From Actinoplanes xinjiangensis (GTDB lineage Bacteria; Actinomycetota; Actinomycetes; Mycobacteriales; Micromonosporaceae), in assembly GCF_003148685.1 (NCBI RefSeq), contig NZ_QGGR01000020.1, positions 62,001 through 126,000 on the forward strand: DNA of 64,000 bases. Reading direction: 5' to 3'. The translations under genes were made by a program, and so were the position numbers. Numbering within the stretch: position 1 is the stretch's first letter; every line of letters begins with the position of its first letter. Shown piece by piece: positions 25,380 to 33,418 of the stretch. A model generated the notes under the pieces. It did not search any database. It was not told the origin of the DNA and worked only from the letters and a program-made list of their open reading frames with translations.

Positions 25380-25396
25380 TCCGTATGCCTTACGGA
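25380..25396. promoter_or_regulatory. Candidate TetR operator between exporter and regulator
   Basis: Perfect inverted repeat TCCGTA-tgcct-TACGGA. A second shorter palindrome ACCCC-ac-GGGGT lies at 25421-25432, next to the TetR -10 element. The site fits a regulator that represses both divergent units. Confidence 0.55.
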
Positions 25397-25431
25397 AAAT
25401 TGTCGCGGGCAACACCGTACACCCCACGGGG

Positions 25432-25437
25432 TAGATT
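25432..25437 (+). promoter_or_regulatory. -10 element of the TetR gene (leaderless)
   Basis: TAGATT six bases before ATG 25444; it touches the second palindrome, as expected for autorepression. Confidence 0.6.
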
Positions 25438-25443
25438 TGGCAC

Positions 25444-26190
25444 ATGGAGAAACCGGATGATCTCGCTCGGACGATGACGCTGCTCTGGCGGCGCACCCTC
25501 GGCACCCCGCAGGGAGCCCGCGGCCCGAAACAGCGGGTCAGCGTCGACGAGGTCATCCAGGCCGGGATCGCGGTCGCCGACGCCGACGGACTACCGGCCT
25601 TCTCCATGCGCAAGGTCGCCGACCGGCTCGGGCTCAAACTGATGTCGATCTACACGTACGTACCGGGGCGCCCCGAACTCATCGGGTTGATGGTCGACGA
25701 GGTCACCGGCGAGATCCCGCACCCGCCGCACCACGGGGACTGGCGCTCCCGTCTGACCGCGGTGGCCCGCCACCAGTGGGACGAATACCACCGCCACCCG
25801 TGGCTGCTCCAGGTGGAGAGCAGCCGGCCGTGGATCGGCCCGAACGGCTGCGACCGCTACGAATGGCAACTAGCCGCGGTCGACGGCGCCGGACTCACCG
25901 ACATCCAGATGGACCAGGTCGTCACCATGGTCCTCGCCTTCACCGCCGGGGCCGCCCGGATGTCCGTCCTGGCCCGCCACACCACCGAGGAGTCGGGAAT
26001 CTCGGATGTCCAGTGGTGGGACGCCAATGCGCCCATCCTGGAGAAGGTGATGCCGCCGGGGGCGTACCCGCTGGCCGGCCGGGTCGGCACCGCCGCCGGC
26101 GAGGAGTACAACGCGGTCAGCGACCCGGATCGCTCCTTCCGGTTCGGCCTCGAGCGACTGCTCGACGGGGTGGAGGTACTGCTGCGATGA
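25444..26190 (+). CDS. TetR-family regulator of the DrrAB-type exporter
   Basis: The 248-residue product has an N-terminal extension of about 30 residues, then the helix-turn-helix (SVDEVIQAGIAVADADGL ... FSMRKVADRLGLKLMSIYTYV). A long C-terminal domain of the TetR_C type found in tetracycline-like repressors includes LTAVARHQWDEYHRHPWLL. Divergence from the exporter and the palindrome between them make it the likely local repressor, released by the exported drug. Confidence 0.9.
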   Translation: MEKPDDLARTMTLLWRRTLGTPQGARGPKQRVSVDEVIQAGIAVADADGLPAFSMRKVADRLGLKLMSIYTYVPGRPELIGLMVDEVTGEIPHPPHHGDWRSRLTAVARHQWDEYHRHPWLLQVESSRPWIGPNGCDRYEWQLAAVDGAGLTDIQMDQVVTMVLAFTAGAARMSVLARHTTEESGISDVQWWDANAPILEKVMPPGAYPLAGRVGTAAGEEYNAVSDPDRSFRFGLERLLDGVEVLLR

Positions 26191-27284
26191 GAGTCATGGC
26201 CGCGCTGACCGCTGTGCTCGCCCTCAGCGCCTGCAACGGGCAGTCCGCCGAGCAGAAACTCCTCGACGACGCGGCGGTCTCCGGGAGCGCGGCCGTGCTC
26301 GGTGATGCGGTCGCGGCGTTCTTCGTGGGCCCGACGACCACCGACCTGACCGGGCCGTTCGGGGAGAAGCACGAACCCGGTTACCTGGTCCTCGTCGGCC
26401 CCACCGGCGCCTTCCGCACCATCAGGACCGCCCGGATGGAGTCGTTGCGGCCCGCCTGGTCATCGCACGGGCTCTATTTCGCCGACGAGGACAACGACTA
26501 CCGGCTCACCTCGTCCGGGCTCACCGTCACGGAGAATCCCAAGACGATCGCGCAGAACCTGATGTTCGCCCTGCCGGACGGCGGCGCGGTCGGCGTCTAC
26601 AACGGCGGTGGCGGCAACGAGATCAGCACCCCGGACGGCGAGTTGTACCAGGTGGCCGGCAACTACTTCACCGGCGCCGTCTGCGGTGACCAGGTCTACG
26701 GCATCGCCGAGGACCCCGCCGGTCAGATGCTCGGCCGCCTCTATCCCTCCGGGCAGGAGATCGCCCGGCAGCCGCTGGACACCACCGCTCCCATCGGTCC
26801 GGTGCCCTGCCACGACGGCGTGGTCACCTTCCTCAGCTGGGACCGCGGACCCGGAGTTGCGACCGTCGTCGAGTGGGACACCGGCACCGGTGAGCGCCGG
26901 GCCCGGCCGATCACCTTCGGTGACGGCACCTACATCGACGGACAGGACTTCGGGTACGCCGTACCCGACCGTGAGGAAGGCATGCTGCACTGGGTTTACG
27001 GCGACGGGCGGGTCTTCGCCACCGACATCGCCACCGGTGCGACCACCGTCCTGTTCGACACCGGGCTGCCTACCGGGGCCGGCCGGGAGCGGTACACGGT
27101 CTACGCCTTCACCGGCACCCGCCTGCACACGATCAGCGCCGACCGGAGCACGACCGGTTCCCTCGTGCACATCGTCTTCGACCGTGCCGGCGGCCGCCGG
27201 CTGAGTGAGGTACGGATCCCGATACCCAACAGCGGCGTGAACATCTCCAGCCTGGCCCTGACCTACATGGCGGCGCGTGATTGA
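26187..27284 (+). CDS. Lipoprotein with beta-propeller-like domain
   Basis: The 365-residue product starts at ATG 26187, overlapping the TetR stop (ATGA). Signal peptide 1-14 ends in lipobox LALSAC with Cys15. The mature part has repeated beta-strand blades (GAFRTIRTARMESLRPAWSS, LMFALPDGGAVGVYNGG, PVPCHDGVVTFLSWD, FGYAVPDREEGMLHWVYG, LHTISADRSTTGSLVHIV), suggesting a propeller on the cell surface. Coupling to the regulator suggests it belongs to the same response. I do not recognise a family. Confidence 0.7.
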   Translation: MRVMAALTAVLALSACNGQSAEQKLLDDAAVSGSAAVLGDAVAAFFVGPTTTDLTGPFGEKHEPGYLVLVGPTGAFRTIRTARMESLRPAWSSHGLYFADEDNDYRLTSSGLTVTENPKTIAQNLMFALPDGGAVGVYNGGGGNEISTPDGELYQVAGNYFTGAVCGDQVYGIAEDPAGQMLGRLYPSGQEIARQPLDTTAPIGPVPCHDGVVTFLSWDRGPGVATVVEWDTGTGERRARPITFGDGTYIDGQDFGYAVPDREEGMLHWVYGDGRVFATDIATGATTVLFDTGLPTGAGRERYTVYAFTGTRLHTISADRSTTGSLVHIVFDRAGGRRLSEVRIPIPNSGVNISSLALTYMAARD

Positions 27285-27314
27285 CTCGGGGGCAGACCCG
27301 ACCCTGGAGGACAA

Positions 27315-27599
27315 TTGATCATCATCGCCGGTGAGCTGCGCGTCGAACCGTCCGAACGGGACCGCTATCTGGCCGGCGTCGCCGACGTGACCCGCCGGGC
27401 CCGCTCGGCGGAGGGCTGCCTCGACTTCGTGCAGGCACCCGATCCGCTCGACCCGGCCCGGATCACCGTCTACGAGCGGTGGGAGTCCGACGAGGACCTG
27501 CACCGCTTCCGTGACACTCCCGGCCCGTCCCCCGAACTGCCCGCCATCCGGTCGGCCGACGTCCACAAGTACCGGATCAGCGCCGTCGAGCAGCCGTGA
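27315..27599 (+). CDS. Antibiotic-biosynthesis-monooxygenase-fold protein
   Basis: The 94-residue product starts at TTG 27315, four bases after GGAGG. It has the ABM ferredoxin-like pattern: IIIAGELRVEPSERDRYLAG, GCLDFVQAPDPLDPARI and VYERWESDEDLHRFRDTP. Such proteins are cofactor-free oxygenases, heme-degrading enzymes or quinone-related factors. The gene overlaps the following methyltransferase start (GTGA). Confidence 0.85.
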   Translation: MIIIAGELRVEPSERDRYLAGVADVTRRARSAEGCLDFVQAPDPLDPARITVYERWESDEDLHRFRDTPGPSPELPAIRSADVHKYRISAVEQP

Positions 27600-28162
27600 C
27601 CGACTACGACGACATCTACCGGGACGGGACCGCCCCCTGGGAGATCGGCATCGCGCAACCGGCCCTCGACCTCGACGTCACCGGGCCCCGGGTGCTCGAC
27701 ATCGGCTGCGGCACCGGTGCCGTGGCCCGGGAACTGGCGCGGCGCGGGCACCGGGTGACCGGCGTCGACATCTCGGCCGTCGCCGTCGACCAGGCCCGCG
27801 CCAGGGCCGCCGCCGAGGGCCTGGACATCGACTTCCGCGTCGGCGACGCCCGGAAGCTGTCCCTGGAGCCGTTCGACGCGATCGTCGACTCCGGGCTGCT
27901 GCACAGCCTGCACCGGTACGGCGACGTCGACGACTACCTGGACCTATTGCCTCGGCTGGCCGTTCCCGGCGGGAGCCTGACGATCCTGGCCATCTCCGCG
28001 GACGGCGGCCACGGCTGGGGCGTCACCGGTGACTACCTGCTCACCACCTTCGCACCACCGGCCTGGACCGGCACCACCGTCACGCCCGTCGACGTGGTCG
28101 CGGTCACCGGCACCCTGCCCGGCTTCCTCCTGCGCACCCGGCGACGTCGTCAGACGTCGTGA
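27596..28162 (+). CDS. Class I SAM-dependent methyltransferase
   Basis: The 188-residue product has motif I VLDIGCGTGAVARELAR, the acidic end of strand 2 in VTGVDISAVAVDQA, and motif II/III FDAIVDSGLLHSL and GGSLTILAISAD. It starts at GTG 27596 inside the stop of the ABM gene, so the two are co-translated and may act together. The small size suggests a small-molecule acceptor. The C-terminus is basic (RTRRRRQTS). Confidence 0.88.
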   Translation: MTDYDDIYRDGTAPWEIGIAQPALDLDVTGPRVLDIGCGTGAVARELARRGHRVTGVDISAVAVDQARARAAAEGLDIDFRVGDARKLSLEPFDAIVDSGLLHSLHRYGDVDDYLDLLPRLAVPGGSLTILAISADGGHGWGVTGDYLLTTFAPPAWTGTTVTPVDVVAVTGTLPGFLLRTRRRRQTS

Positions 28163-28380
28163 CCCGTGGATACCAGGCGGGCCGAAATCGGCTCGCGAGC
28201 GGGGCGATCCCCGCGTTAGGGTGCGCCTCGTGACCTTCCTCTGCTGCTGCACCGCCGCCGGGCGCACCCGCCGCTCCTGAGCGGCGAGCAAACCGTCGAC
28301 ACCTTGCTCCGCCGCTTCCAGCGTCCCCGGCCCGTACGTGTCACGTACCGGCCTTCGCCGTCATGGAAGGGAGCACCCGC

Positions 28381-28899
28381 ATGCCCGAACAGCCCCGTAC
28401 CACCGTGCCGTCGCCCCAGATCCGGCCGCTCACACCTGCCGACCTGGACGCGGTCGTCGACCTGTCTCTCCTGGCCTGGGAGCCGGTCTTCGTCTCGTTC
28501 GCGAACCTTCTCGGATCGTCGATCTTCGACCTGCTGTACCGCCCGCAATGGCAGGTGGCGCAAGCCGCCGCCGTCCGCAGAACCTGTCTTGCGGACGACT
28601 CGGAATCCTTCATCGTGGCCACGGCCGACGATGTCCCGGTGGGTTTCGTCGTCCTCCAGCAGGACCCGGACGAGTCGCTGGGGATGGTGGAGATGATCGC
28701 TGTGCACCCCGAACACCAGCGTCGTGGTCACGGCCGAACCCTGATGGAGTTCGCCATCGGGCGGCTCCGCGATCAAGGGCTCAGTCTCATCCACGTGGGA
28801 ACAGGCGGCGACCCCGGACACGCACCCGCGCGTGCCCTCTACGAGGCGGTCGGGTTCACCGGACTTCCGCTCGTCAACTACTACAGGGCAATCGCGTAA
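28381..28899 (+). CDS. GNAT acetyltransferase
   Basis: The 172-residue product is started at ATG 28381 because gggag lies nine bases before it; an in-frame ATG at 28363 lacks such a site. It has the GNAT core IRPLTPADLDAVVDLSLLAW, MVEMIAVHPEHQRRGHGRTL (acetyl-CoA loop QRRGHG) and ALYEAVGFTGLPLVNYYRA. The substrate is unknown. Confidence 0.88.
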   Translation: MPEQPRTTVPSPQIRPLTPADLDAVVDLSLLAWEPVFVSFANLLGSSIFDLLYRPQWQVAQAAAVRRTCLADDSESFIVATADDVPVGFVVLQQDPDESLGMVEMIAVHPEHQRRGHGRTLMEFAIGRLRDQGLSLIHVGTGGDPGHAPARALYEAVGFTGLPLVNYYRAIA

Positions 28900-28916
28900 C
28901 GCAGTGGCGGTCGCGA

Positions 28917-28955
28917 CCGGCCCTGCCCGAAGCGCTCCCGCTCGGGCAGGGCCGG
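28917..28955. terminator. Bidirectional hairpin terminator
   Basis: Perfect 14-base arms CCGGCCCTGCCCGA and TCGGGCAGGGCCGG with an 11-base loop, between the converging GNAT and ankyrin-protein genes. Confidence 0.85.
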
Positions 28956-28968
28956 TGGCGGCGTGTAC

Positions 28969-30672
28969 TCAGGCCCCGGCGCGGAGGTGCCGCAGAGCGG
29001 TCGCCCCGATCTCACGTAGACCCTTGTCGGTGGCCAGGACCAGGGTGCCGGTGACGGGATCGACGGCCGCGGTGGCGACGGAGCCGTCGACCGGCAGCAC
29101 GGCGAGAGGCTCGCCGTCGTCGGCCCCGATCAGCAGGACCACACCATCGAAGCCGAGTGCGATCCGCTCGCCGTCCGGGGTGACGCACGGCCTGGTGAAC
29201 CAGCCCATCGGCGCCCCGACCGCCCGCAGTGGTGCCCGCCTGCCGGTCGTCCCGGCGTCGATCGCACGCCGCCAGATCATCCGGCCGGCGGTGTCGCTCA
29301 GCGCCACTTCGCCGCGCCGGCCCGCCGCACGCCGCTCGTCGTCGATGCCGGAGGTCGTCCAGATCACCAGGTGCCGGCTGTCCGGGGTGAACACGGCGGC
29401 TGGGATCGTCTCGCCCGCCGACAGGTTGATCTCGGTGAGCGGCTCGAGCCCTCCGCCGGCCGTGATCCGGTCGACGCGTACGTGCGCGCCGCCCTGAAAG
29501 GAGCAGGTCGTCGCGAGCAGCGAGCCGTCGGGCGAGAAGTCCACGCAGTCGGTGCGTTCGCCGGCCTCGGCATCGGCGGTGATCCGCCGGGTGTCCAGGT
29601 CGAACAGGACGACACGTTCGGGGCCGGTGGCCGCAGCCAGCCACCGGCCGCCGGGGGAGAAGGCCAGGGCGGTGACCTCCTCGAGTCCGTGAAGCGGCTC
29701 GGGGCCGGCGAGGTCGTCGCCGCGCAGCTCGGCGGGGGCATCGACGGGCGCGACCGCGATCAGCGGGCGGCGCGGATGAACGGCCAGGTCACCGATCGCG
29801 GCGTGCTCGGTCGCGACGATCATCTCCGGCCGTGACAGTCGGTCGAGCCGCCACCGGACCAGGGTCGCGTGTCCGGCGACGCTGAAGGCGCCGCGTCCGT
29901 CGCGGCTCCTGCGCAAGGCGCTCTGCGCGCTGCCGGCGACGATCAGGGGATCGGCCGGCTCGGCGAGCGATCCGCCCGCCGCCACCACCAGGTCGCGGAC
30001 CTCCCGCGGTCCGGGGGAACCGGCAAGGTGGCGCGGGCTGCTGCCCCGGTGATCGCGTACGACCGGGTCGGCGCCCTCCGCCAGCAGGAACGCGACCAGC
30101 TCGGTGTCGCCGTCCCCGACCGCACCGTGCAGCGGCGTCCGGCCCTGAGCGTCCCGGGCCTTGATGTCGGCACCGGCGTCCAGCAGGACCCGTGCCTTCG
30201 CCACGCCCGCATGGTGCAGTGGCGTCATCCCTCGGTGATCCCGTGCGCCGATCGAGGCACCGCATCGCAGCAGGACCGCCGTGACCTCGCGGTCCCGGGC
30301 ACAGTGCAGCGGCGTCTGCCCGAATTCGTTGTGCTGGTCGGGCGTACCCTCCTGCCCGGCCCGGAACAACATCCCGGCGATCTCTCCGGTCGCCGCACGG
30401 TGCAACGGCGTGTCCCCGTTGTCACGTCGGGCCCGCGCGCCGGCTCCCGCCTCGAGCAGCATCCGAACCGCGCCGGCCGACCCCGCGGCGGCGGCGGCGT
30501 GCAGCGCTGTCTCGCCCATCCACCCCCGGGCGTTCACCGCCGCCGGATCCTCGTCGAGCAGCCGGCCGAGCGCGGGTAGATCGCCGTCTCGCGCGAGTGT
30601 GATCACCATCGGCTCGTACAACGGCCATCGCCCTGTCGTCTCGGTGAGGTCCGGTCGGTAATCACAGACCAT
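28969..30672 (-). CDS. Ankyrin-repeat and beta-propeller fusion protein
   Basis: The 567-residue product is read from ATG 30672 (ggtgg upstream). Residues about 20-245 are ankyrin repeats with the TPLH core seen repeatedly: ETALHAAAAAGSAGAVRMLL, GDTPLHRAATGEIAGMLF, GQTPLHCARDREVTAVLL, GMTPLHHAGVAKARVLL and GRTPLHGAVGDGDTELVAFL. Residues about 255-567 are WD40-like blades (LAFSPGGRWLAAATGPERVV, DFSPDGSLLATTCSFQG, VTPDGERIALGFDG). Both parts are protein-binding, so a cytoplasmic scaffold is likely. No enzyme domain is visible. Confidence 0.82.
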   Translation of the reverse strand: MVCDYRPDLTETTGRWPLYEPMVITLARDGDLPALGRLLDEDPAAVNARGWMGETALHAAAAAGSAGAVRMLLEAGAGARARRDNGDTPLHRAATGEIAGMLFRAGQEGTPDQHNEFGQTPLHCARDREVTAVLLRCGASIGARDHRGMTPLHHAGVAKARVLLDAGADIKARDAQGRTPLHGAVGDGDTELVAFLLAEGADPVVRDHRGSSPRHLAGSPGPREVRDLVVAAGGSLAEPADPLIVAGSAQSALRRSRDGRGAFSVAGHATLVRWRLDRLSRPEMIVATEHAAIGDLAVHPRRPLIAVAPVDAPAELRGDDLAGPEPLHGLEEVTALAFSPGGRWLAAATGPERVVLFDLDTRRITADAEAGERTDCVDFSPDGSLLATTCSFQGGAHVRVDRITAGGGLEPLTEINLSAGETIPAAVFTPDSRHLVIWTTSGIDDERRAAGRRGEVALSDTAGRMIWRRAIDAGTTGRRAPLRAVGAPMGWFTRPCVTPDGERIALGFDGVVLLIGADDGEPLAVLPVDGSVATAAVDPVTGTLVLATDKGLREIGATALRHLRAGA

Positions 30673-30736
30673 CGCATGTCCACCCGGTTCACCCGGCGCC
30701 GCCCCGAGCCTCGGCCGACACCGCTGGACCGCACGC

Positions 30737-30871
30737 CTAACCCGGGCGCACACCCTCGACCACCGCGGACTCCGGCAGTCCGAGCGCCTCCCGCACCCGG
30801 CCGGTCAGCGGGCTGGTGACCGGCACCTTTCCCGCGGCCACCAGGTAGTCGGCGACGAGGTTGCGCTTCAT
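30737..30871 (-). CDS. Small basic protein of 44 residues, unrecognised
   Basis: This short gene runs from ATG 30871 to TAG 30737 and lies 78 bases after the LexA-like gene on the same strand. The product begins MKRNLVADYLVAAGKVPVTS and ends in a GLPESAVVEG segment. Nearly every codon ends in G or C (only four GGA/GGT exceptions in 44), as in neighbouring genes, which is the main support. An aggaaag motif lies 14 bases before the start, a little far. I know no family; co-regulation with the repressor is an inference. Confidence 0.55.
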   Translation of the reverse strand: MKRNLVADYLVAAGKVPVTSPLTGRVREALGLPESAVVEGVRPG

Positions 30872-30949
30872 GACAGCGGCCGGTCTTTCCTGGGGCGGAG
30901 AACTCGCCTGGCACTGTCGGCAGGCCGCCGCCCGGGTGGAGGAAAGACG

Positions 30950-31609
30950 TCAGACGCGCCGCAGCACCGAGACGACCTTGCCGAGAATCACCGCGTCGTC
31001 GCCGGGGATCGGCTCGTACGCGGGATTGCGCGGCTCCAGGAGGACGTGGCCGCCGCGGCGGTGGAAGACCTTCACCGTGGCCTCCTCGTCGATCATGGCG
31101 GCCACGATGTCACCGTTCCAGGCCTCGGACTGCTGGCGTACCACCACGATGTCGCCGTCGCAGATGGCGGCGTCGATCATCGAGTCGCCCTGCACGCGGA
31201 GGCTGAACAGGGTGCCCCGGCCGACCAGGTCCCGCGGGAGGGTGAGCAGTTCCTCGGCGTGTTCGGCGGCCAGGATCGGGCTGCCGGCGGCGATCGTGCC
31301 GACCAGTGGCACACCGACCGTGTCGGCCGGCTCCCGGCCGGTCTCGGCGGGCTCCAGGAACATCCGGATGTCGACCGGGCGGGACACGGTGCGGCCGCGG
31401 CGCAGGAAACCGAGATCCTCGAGGGTACGCAGATGGCGGCTCACCGAGGACGACGACAGGCCCAGCGCGTCGGCGATCTCGCGGGACGACGGGGCGTAAC
31501 CGTATTTCACGGCGGCGTCCCGGATCACCGTCAGAATGCGGCGGAGACGCTCGGGCAGGACGGATGTGTCGAACTCTTCCTCGGGCAGCACCTGGAGATC
31601 TTGCTTCAT
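30950..31609 (-). CDS. LexA-like self-cleaving repressor
   Basis: The 219-residue product has an N-terminal winged helix (SSREIADALGLSSSSVSRHL) and a C-terminal S24 peptidase domain. The autocleavage bond Ala108-Gly109 (GTIAAGSPIL), nucleophile Ser143 (VQGDSMID) and general base Lys180 (EATVKVF) are all present. The DNA-binding part differs from the standard actinobacterial LexA, so this may be a paralogue with a private regulon rather than the SOS master repressor. It diverges from an ECF sigma gene 43 bases away, and no clear SOS box was found there. Confidence 0.88.
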   Translation of the reverse strand: MKQDLQVLPEEEFDTSVLPERLRRILTVIRDAAVKYGYAPSSREIADALGLSSSSVSRHLRTLEDLGFLRRGRTVSRPVDIRMFLEPAETGREPADTVGVPLVGTIAAGSPILAAEHAEELLTLPRDLVGRGTLFSLRVQGDSMIDAAICDGDIVVVRQQSEAWNGDIVAAMIDEEATVKVFHRRGGHVLLEPRNPAYEPIPGDDAVILGKVVSVLRRV

Positions 31610-31652
31610 GACAAACGTGAACCCAAATCGCCGCGCCGTGCACTGTTCTGAT

Positions 31653-32180
31653 GTGACGGATGCGGAGCGGGACGCGCTGCTCGTGGTGCGAGCGCAACTC
31701 GGGGACCGGCGGGCCCTCGGTGAACTGGTCGGACACTGGCATCTGCCGGTGTGGCGCTATGTGCGGGCGATGCTCGGCGACCGGGGCCGCGCCGACGACG
31801 TCAGTCAGGAGGCGTGGGCACGTGCGCTGCGGGCGCTGCCGGGGCTGCGGCAACCCGAGCGTTTCGCGCCGTGGCTGCTCATCATCGCCCGCCGCGCGGT
31901 GCAGGCGAATCTGAGGCAGGAGTACGACGAAGGCCCGGTCGCCGAACCGGTGACCGCCGACGAGGTGACCGGTGTGCTGGACCGCGCCCAGATCACCGAG
32001 GGGCTCGCCGGGCTGCCGGTCCGCGAACGGGAGGTGCTGATCCTGTTCTACCTGCACGACCTGGCCCTCGACGACTGCGCGCAGATCCTCGGCGTCCCGG
32101 CCGGGACCGTGAAGTCCCGCCTCAACCGGGCCCGCCGCCTGCTGCGCGACCAGATGACCGAGAAGGGATACACGACGTGA
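31653..32180 (+). CDS. ECF sigma factor
   Basis: The 175-residue product is started at GTG 31653. Region 2 reads VWRYVRAMLGDRGRADDVSQEAWARAL and region 4 reads LPVREREVLILFYLHDLALDDCAQILGV followed by GTVKSRLNRARRLL. The downstream gene overlaps by GTGA and encodes a small membrane protein that might act as its anti-sigma. An in-frame ATG at 31608 would overlap the LexA-like gene and is less likely. Confidence 0.9.
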   Translation: MTDAERDALLVVRAQLGDRRALGELVGHWHLPVWRYVRAMLGDRGRADDVSQEAWARALRALPGLRQPERFAPWLLIIARRAVQANLRQEYDEGPVAEPVTADEVTGVLDRAQITEGLAGLPVREREVLILFYLHDLALDDCAQILGVPAGTVKSRLNRARRLLRDQMTEKGYTT

Positions 32181-32614
32181 CCGAGGAACCGGGCTACCGC
32201 CCCGAACAGTTGATCCGTCCGGTGTCACGGGGGCTGCTCGCCGCCGGGATCGCCGGGTTCACCGGCTCGGCGCTGATCGCGACACTGTGGGCCACCGAGC
32301 CGGCGAGCCTGCCCACCCGTACCCGATGGGCCTTTGCGGGGTTGATCGTCGTCGGGCTCGCCTGGGCCGCGCTGGCGGCCTGGACGTTGTGGCGGCGTCC
32401 GCTGTTCGCCGTCGACCGGGTGATCGCCGGGCGGCTCGCGGTCGTGTTCACCACCGCGACCACCCTGGTCACGGTGGTGGTCGCCGGCCCGCTCGCGGCC
32501 GGGCCCGGCCTGCTGATGATCGCCGTGGCGGTCGTCGTGCTGGTCCGGGCCCGTGCCTGTCGTGACCGGCTGCGGTCACAGATCGCGGCGCTGGAAGGAC
32601 ACGGCGGCCAGTGA
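32177..32614 (+). CDS. Four-helix membrane protein coupled to ECF sigma
   Basis: The 145-residue product begins at GTG 32177 within the sigma stop codon. It has a short polar N-terminus, then helices at about 17-37, 50-72, 82-103 and 105-122, and a basic C-terminus (ARACRDRLRSQIAALEG). There is no zinc anti-sigma HxxxCxxC motif. Coupling to the sigma gene suggests it anchors or senses for it; this is inference. The last 39 bases overlap the convergent ABC permease gene. Confidence 0.6.
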   Translation: MTEEPGYRPEQLIRPVSRGLLAAGIAGFTGSALIATLWATEPASLPTRTRWAFAGLIVVGLAWAALAAWTLWRRPLFAVDRVIAGRLAVVFTTATTLVTVVVAGPLAAGPGLLMIAVAVVVLVRARACRDRLRSQIAALEGHGGQ

Positions 32615-33418
32615 CAGCACCAGCGCGGTCCAGATCGCCGCCCACAGCAGGTACACGCCGGTGAGCGGCTGCATGCTCAGGAACGGTGACTCCTCCACCC
32701 CGGAGCCGATCTGCGCGAGCAGGGCGGGATCCTGGAAGGAGTTCATCGCGCCACGCCAGAGCCCGTCGGTCGGCAGCAGCATCCGCGACACCGTGCCCAC
32801 CATGGCGACGCTCGGGTTGCCGAGGGCGTCACCGACCGACCCGACGACCCCGGCGATCCACGTCGCCCCGAACAGGCCGACCGCGACGATCCCGGACGCC
32901 ATCGGCGAGATCGCCGTGGAGAACAGCACACCCAGCGTGAGCAGCGCCGCGGTCTGGCCGGCGAGCAGCGCCAGCCCGGTCACCGGATGCGGCGGCCAGT
33001 AGTCGACGGTCAGGTGCACGATCACGAACTGGGCGACCCCGGCGACCGTCACGAACCCGGTACCGAACGCGACGAGTCCCAGCCACTTCCCGGTCAGCAC
33101 CTGCATCCGCCGGATCGGGCGGGTCATCACCGCCAGCGCCACCCCCGACTCGACCTCGCCGGACAGCGTCGGCCCGGCCAGGAACGCGGTACCCAGGGCG
33201 GCGATCAGACTGAACCCGAACATCACCAGGTTCAGCACCGTCGAACCGGCGACCTTGGCCTCGCCGCTGGTCAGGCCCCCGTAGTCGGAGGAGATCTCGG
33301 AGAAGCCCCAGGCGCTCAGCGCCAGCAGGACCGCGGTCAGCACCCCGAGGGAGCGCAGCACCTTGCGCCGCGACGCCTCCTGCAGCGTCAGCGCGGCGAT
33401 GGTCAGCACGATCGTCAC
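32576..33418 (-). CDS. ABC-2 permease of the sigma-linked exporter
   Basis: The 280-residue product is read from GTG 33418 and overlaps the ATPase stop (GTGA). Six helices can be marked: about 20-40, 60-82, 105-130, 140-165, 172-200 and 253-275. It matches NosY-like permeases, with the loop SGEVESGVALAVMTRPIRR between helices two and three. It pairs with the upstream ATPase. The transported substrate is unknown. Confidence 0.9.
   Translation of the reverse strand: MTIVLTIAALTLQEASRRKVLRSLGVLTAVLLALSAWGFSEISSDYGGLTSGEAKVAGSTVLNLVMFGFSLIAALGTAFLAGPTLSGEVESGVALAVMTRPIRRMQVLTGKWLGLVAFGTGFVTVAGVAQFVIVHLTVDYWPPHPVTGLALLAGQTAALLTLGVLFSTAISPMASGIVAVGLFGATWIAGVVGSVGDALGNPSVAMVGTVSRMLLPTDGLWRGAMNSFQDPALLAQIGSGVEESPFLSMQPLTGVYLLWAAIWTALVLSLAAVSFQRRDL

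Noticed and set aside
28163..28380. Small gene starting at 28229 (GTG) upstream of the GNAT
   Set aside because: The frame is short, Cys/Arg-rich and stops quickly; there is no conserved motif.
31610..31652. SOS box between the LexA-like and sigma genes
   Set aside because: No CGAAC-N4-GTTCG-like palindrome is present; GTGAACCC and TGTTCTGAT do not form a symmetrical site.
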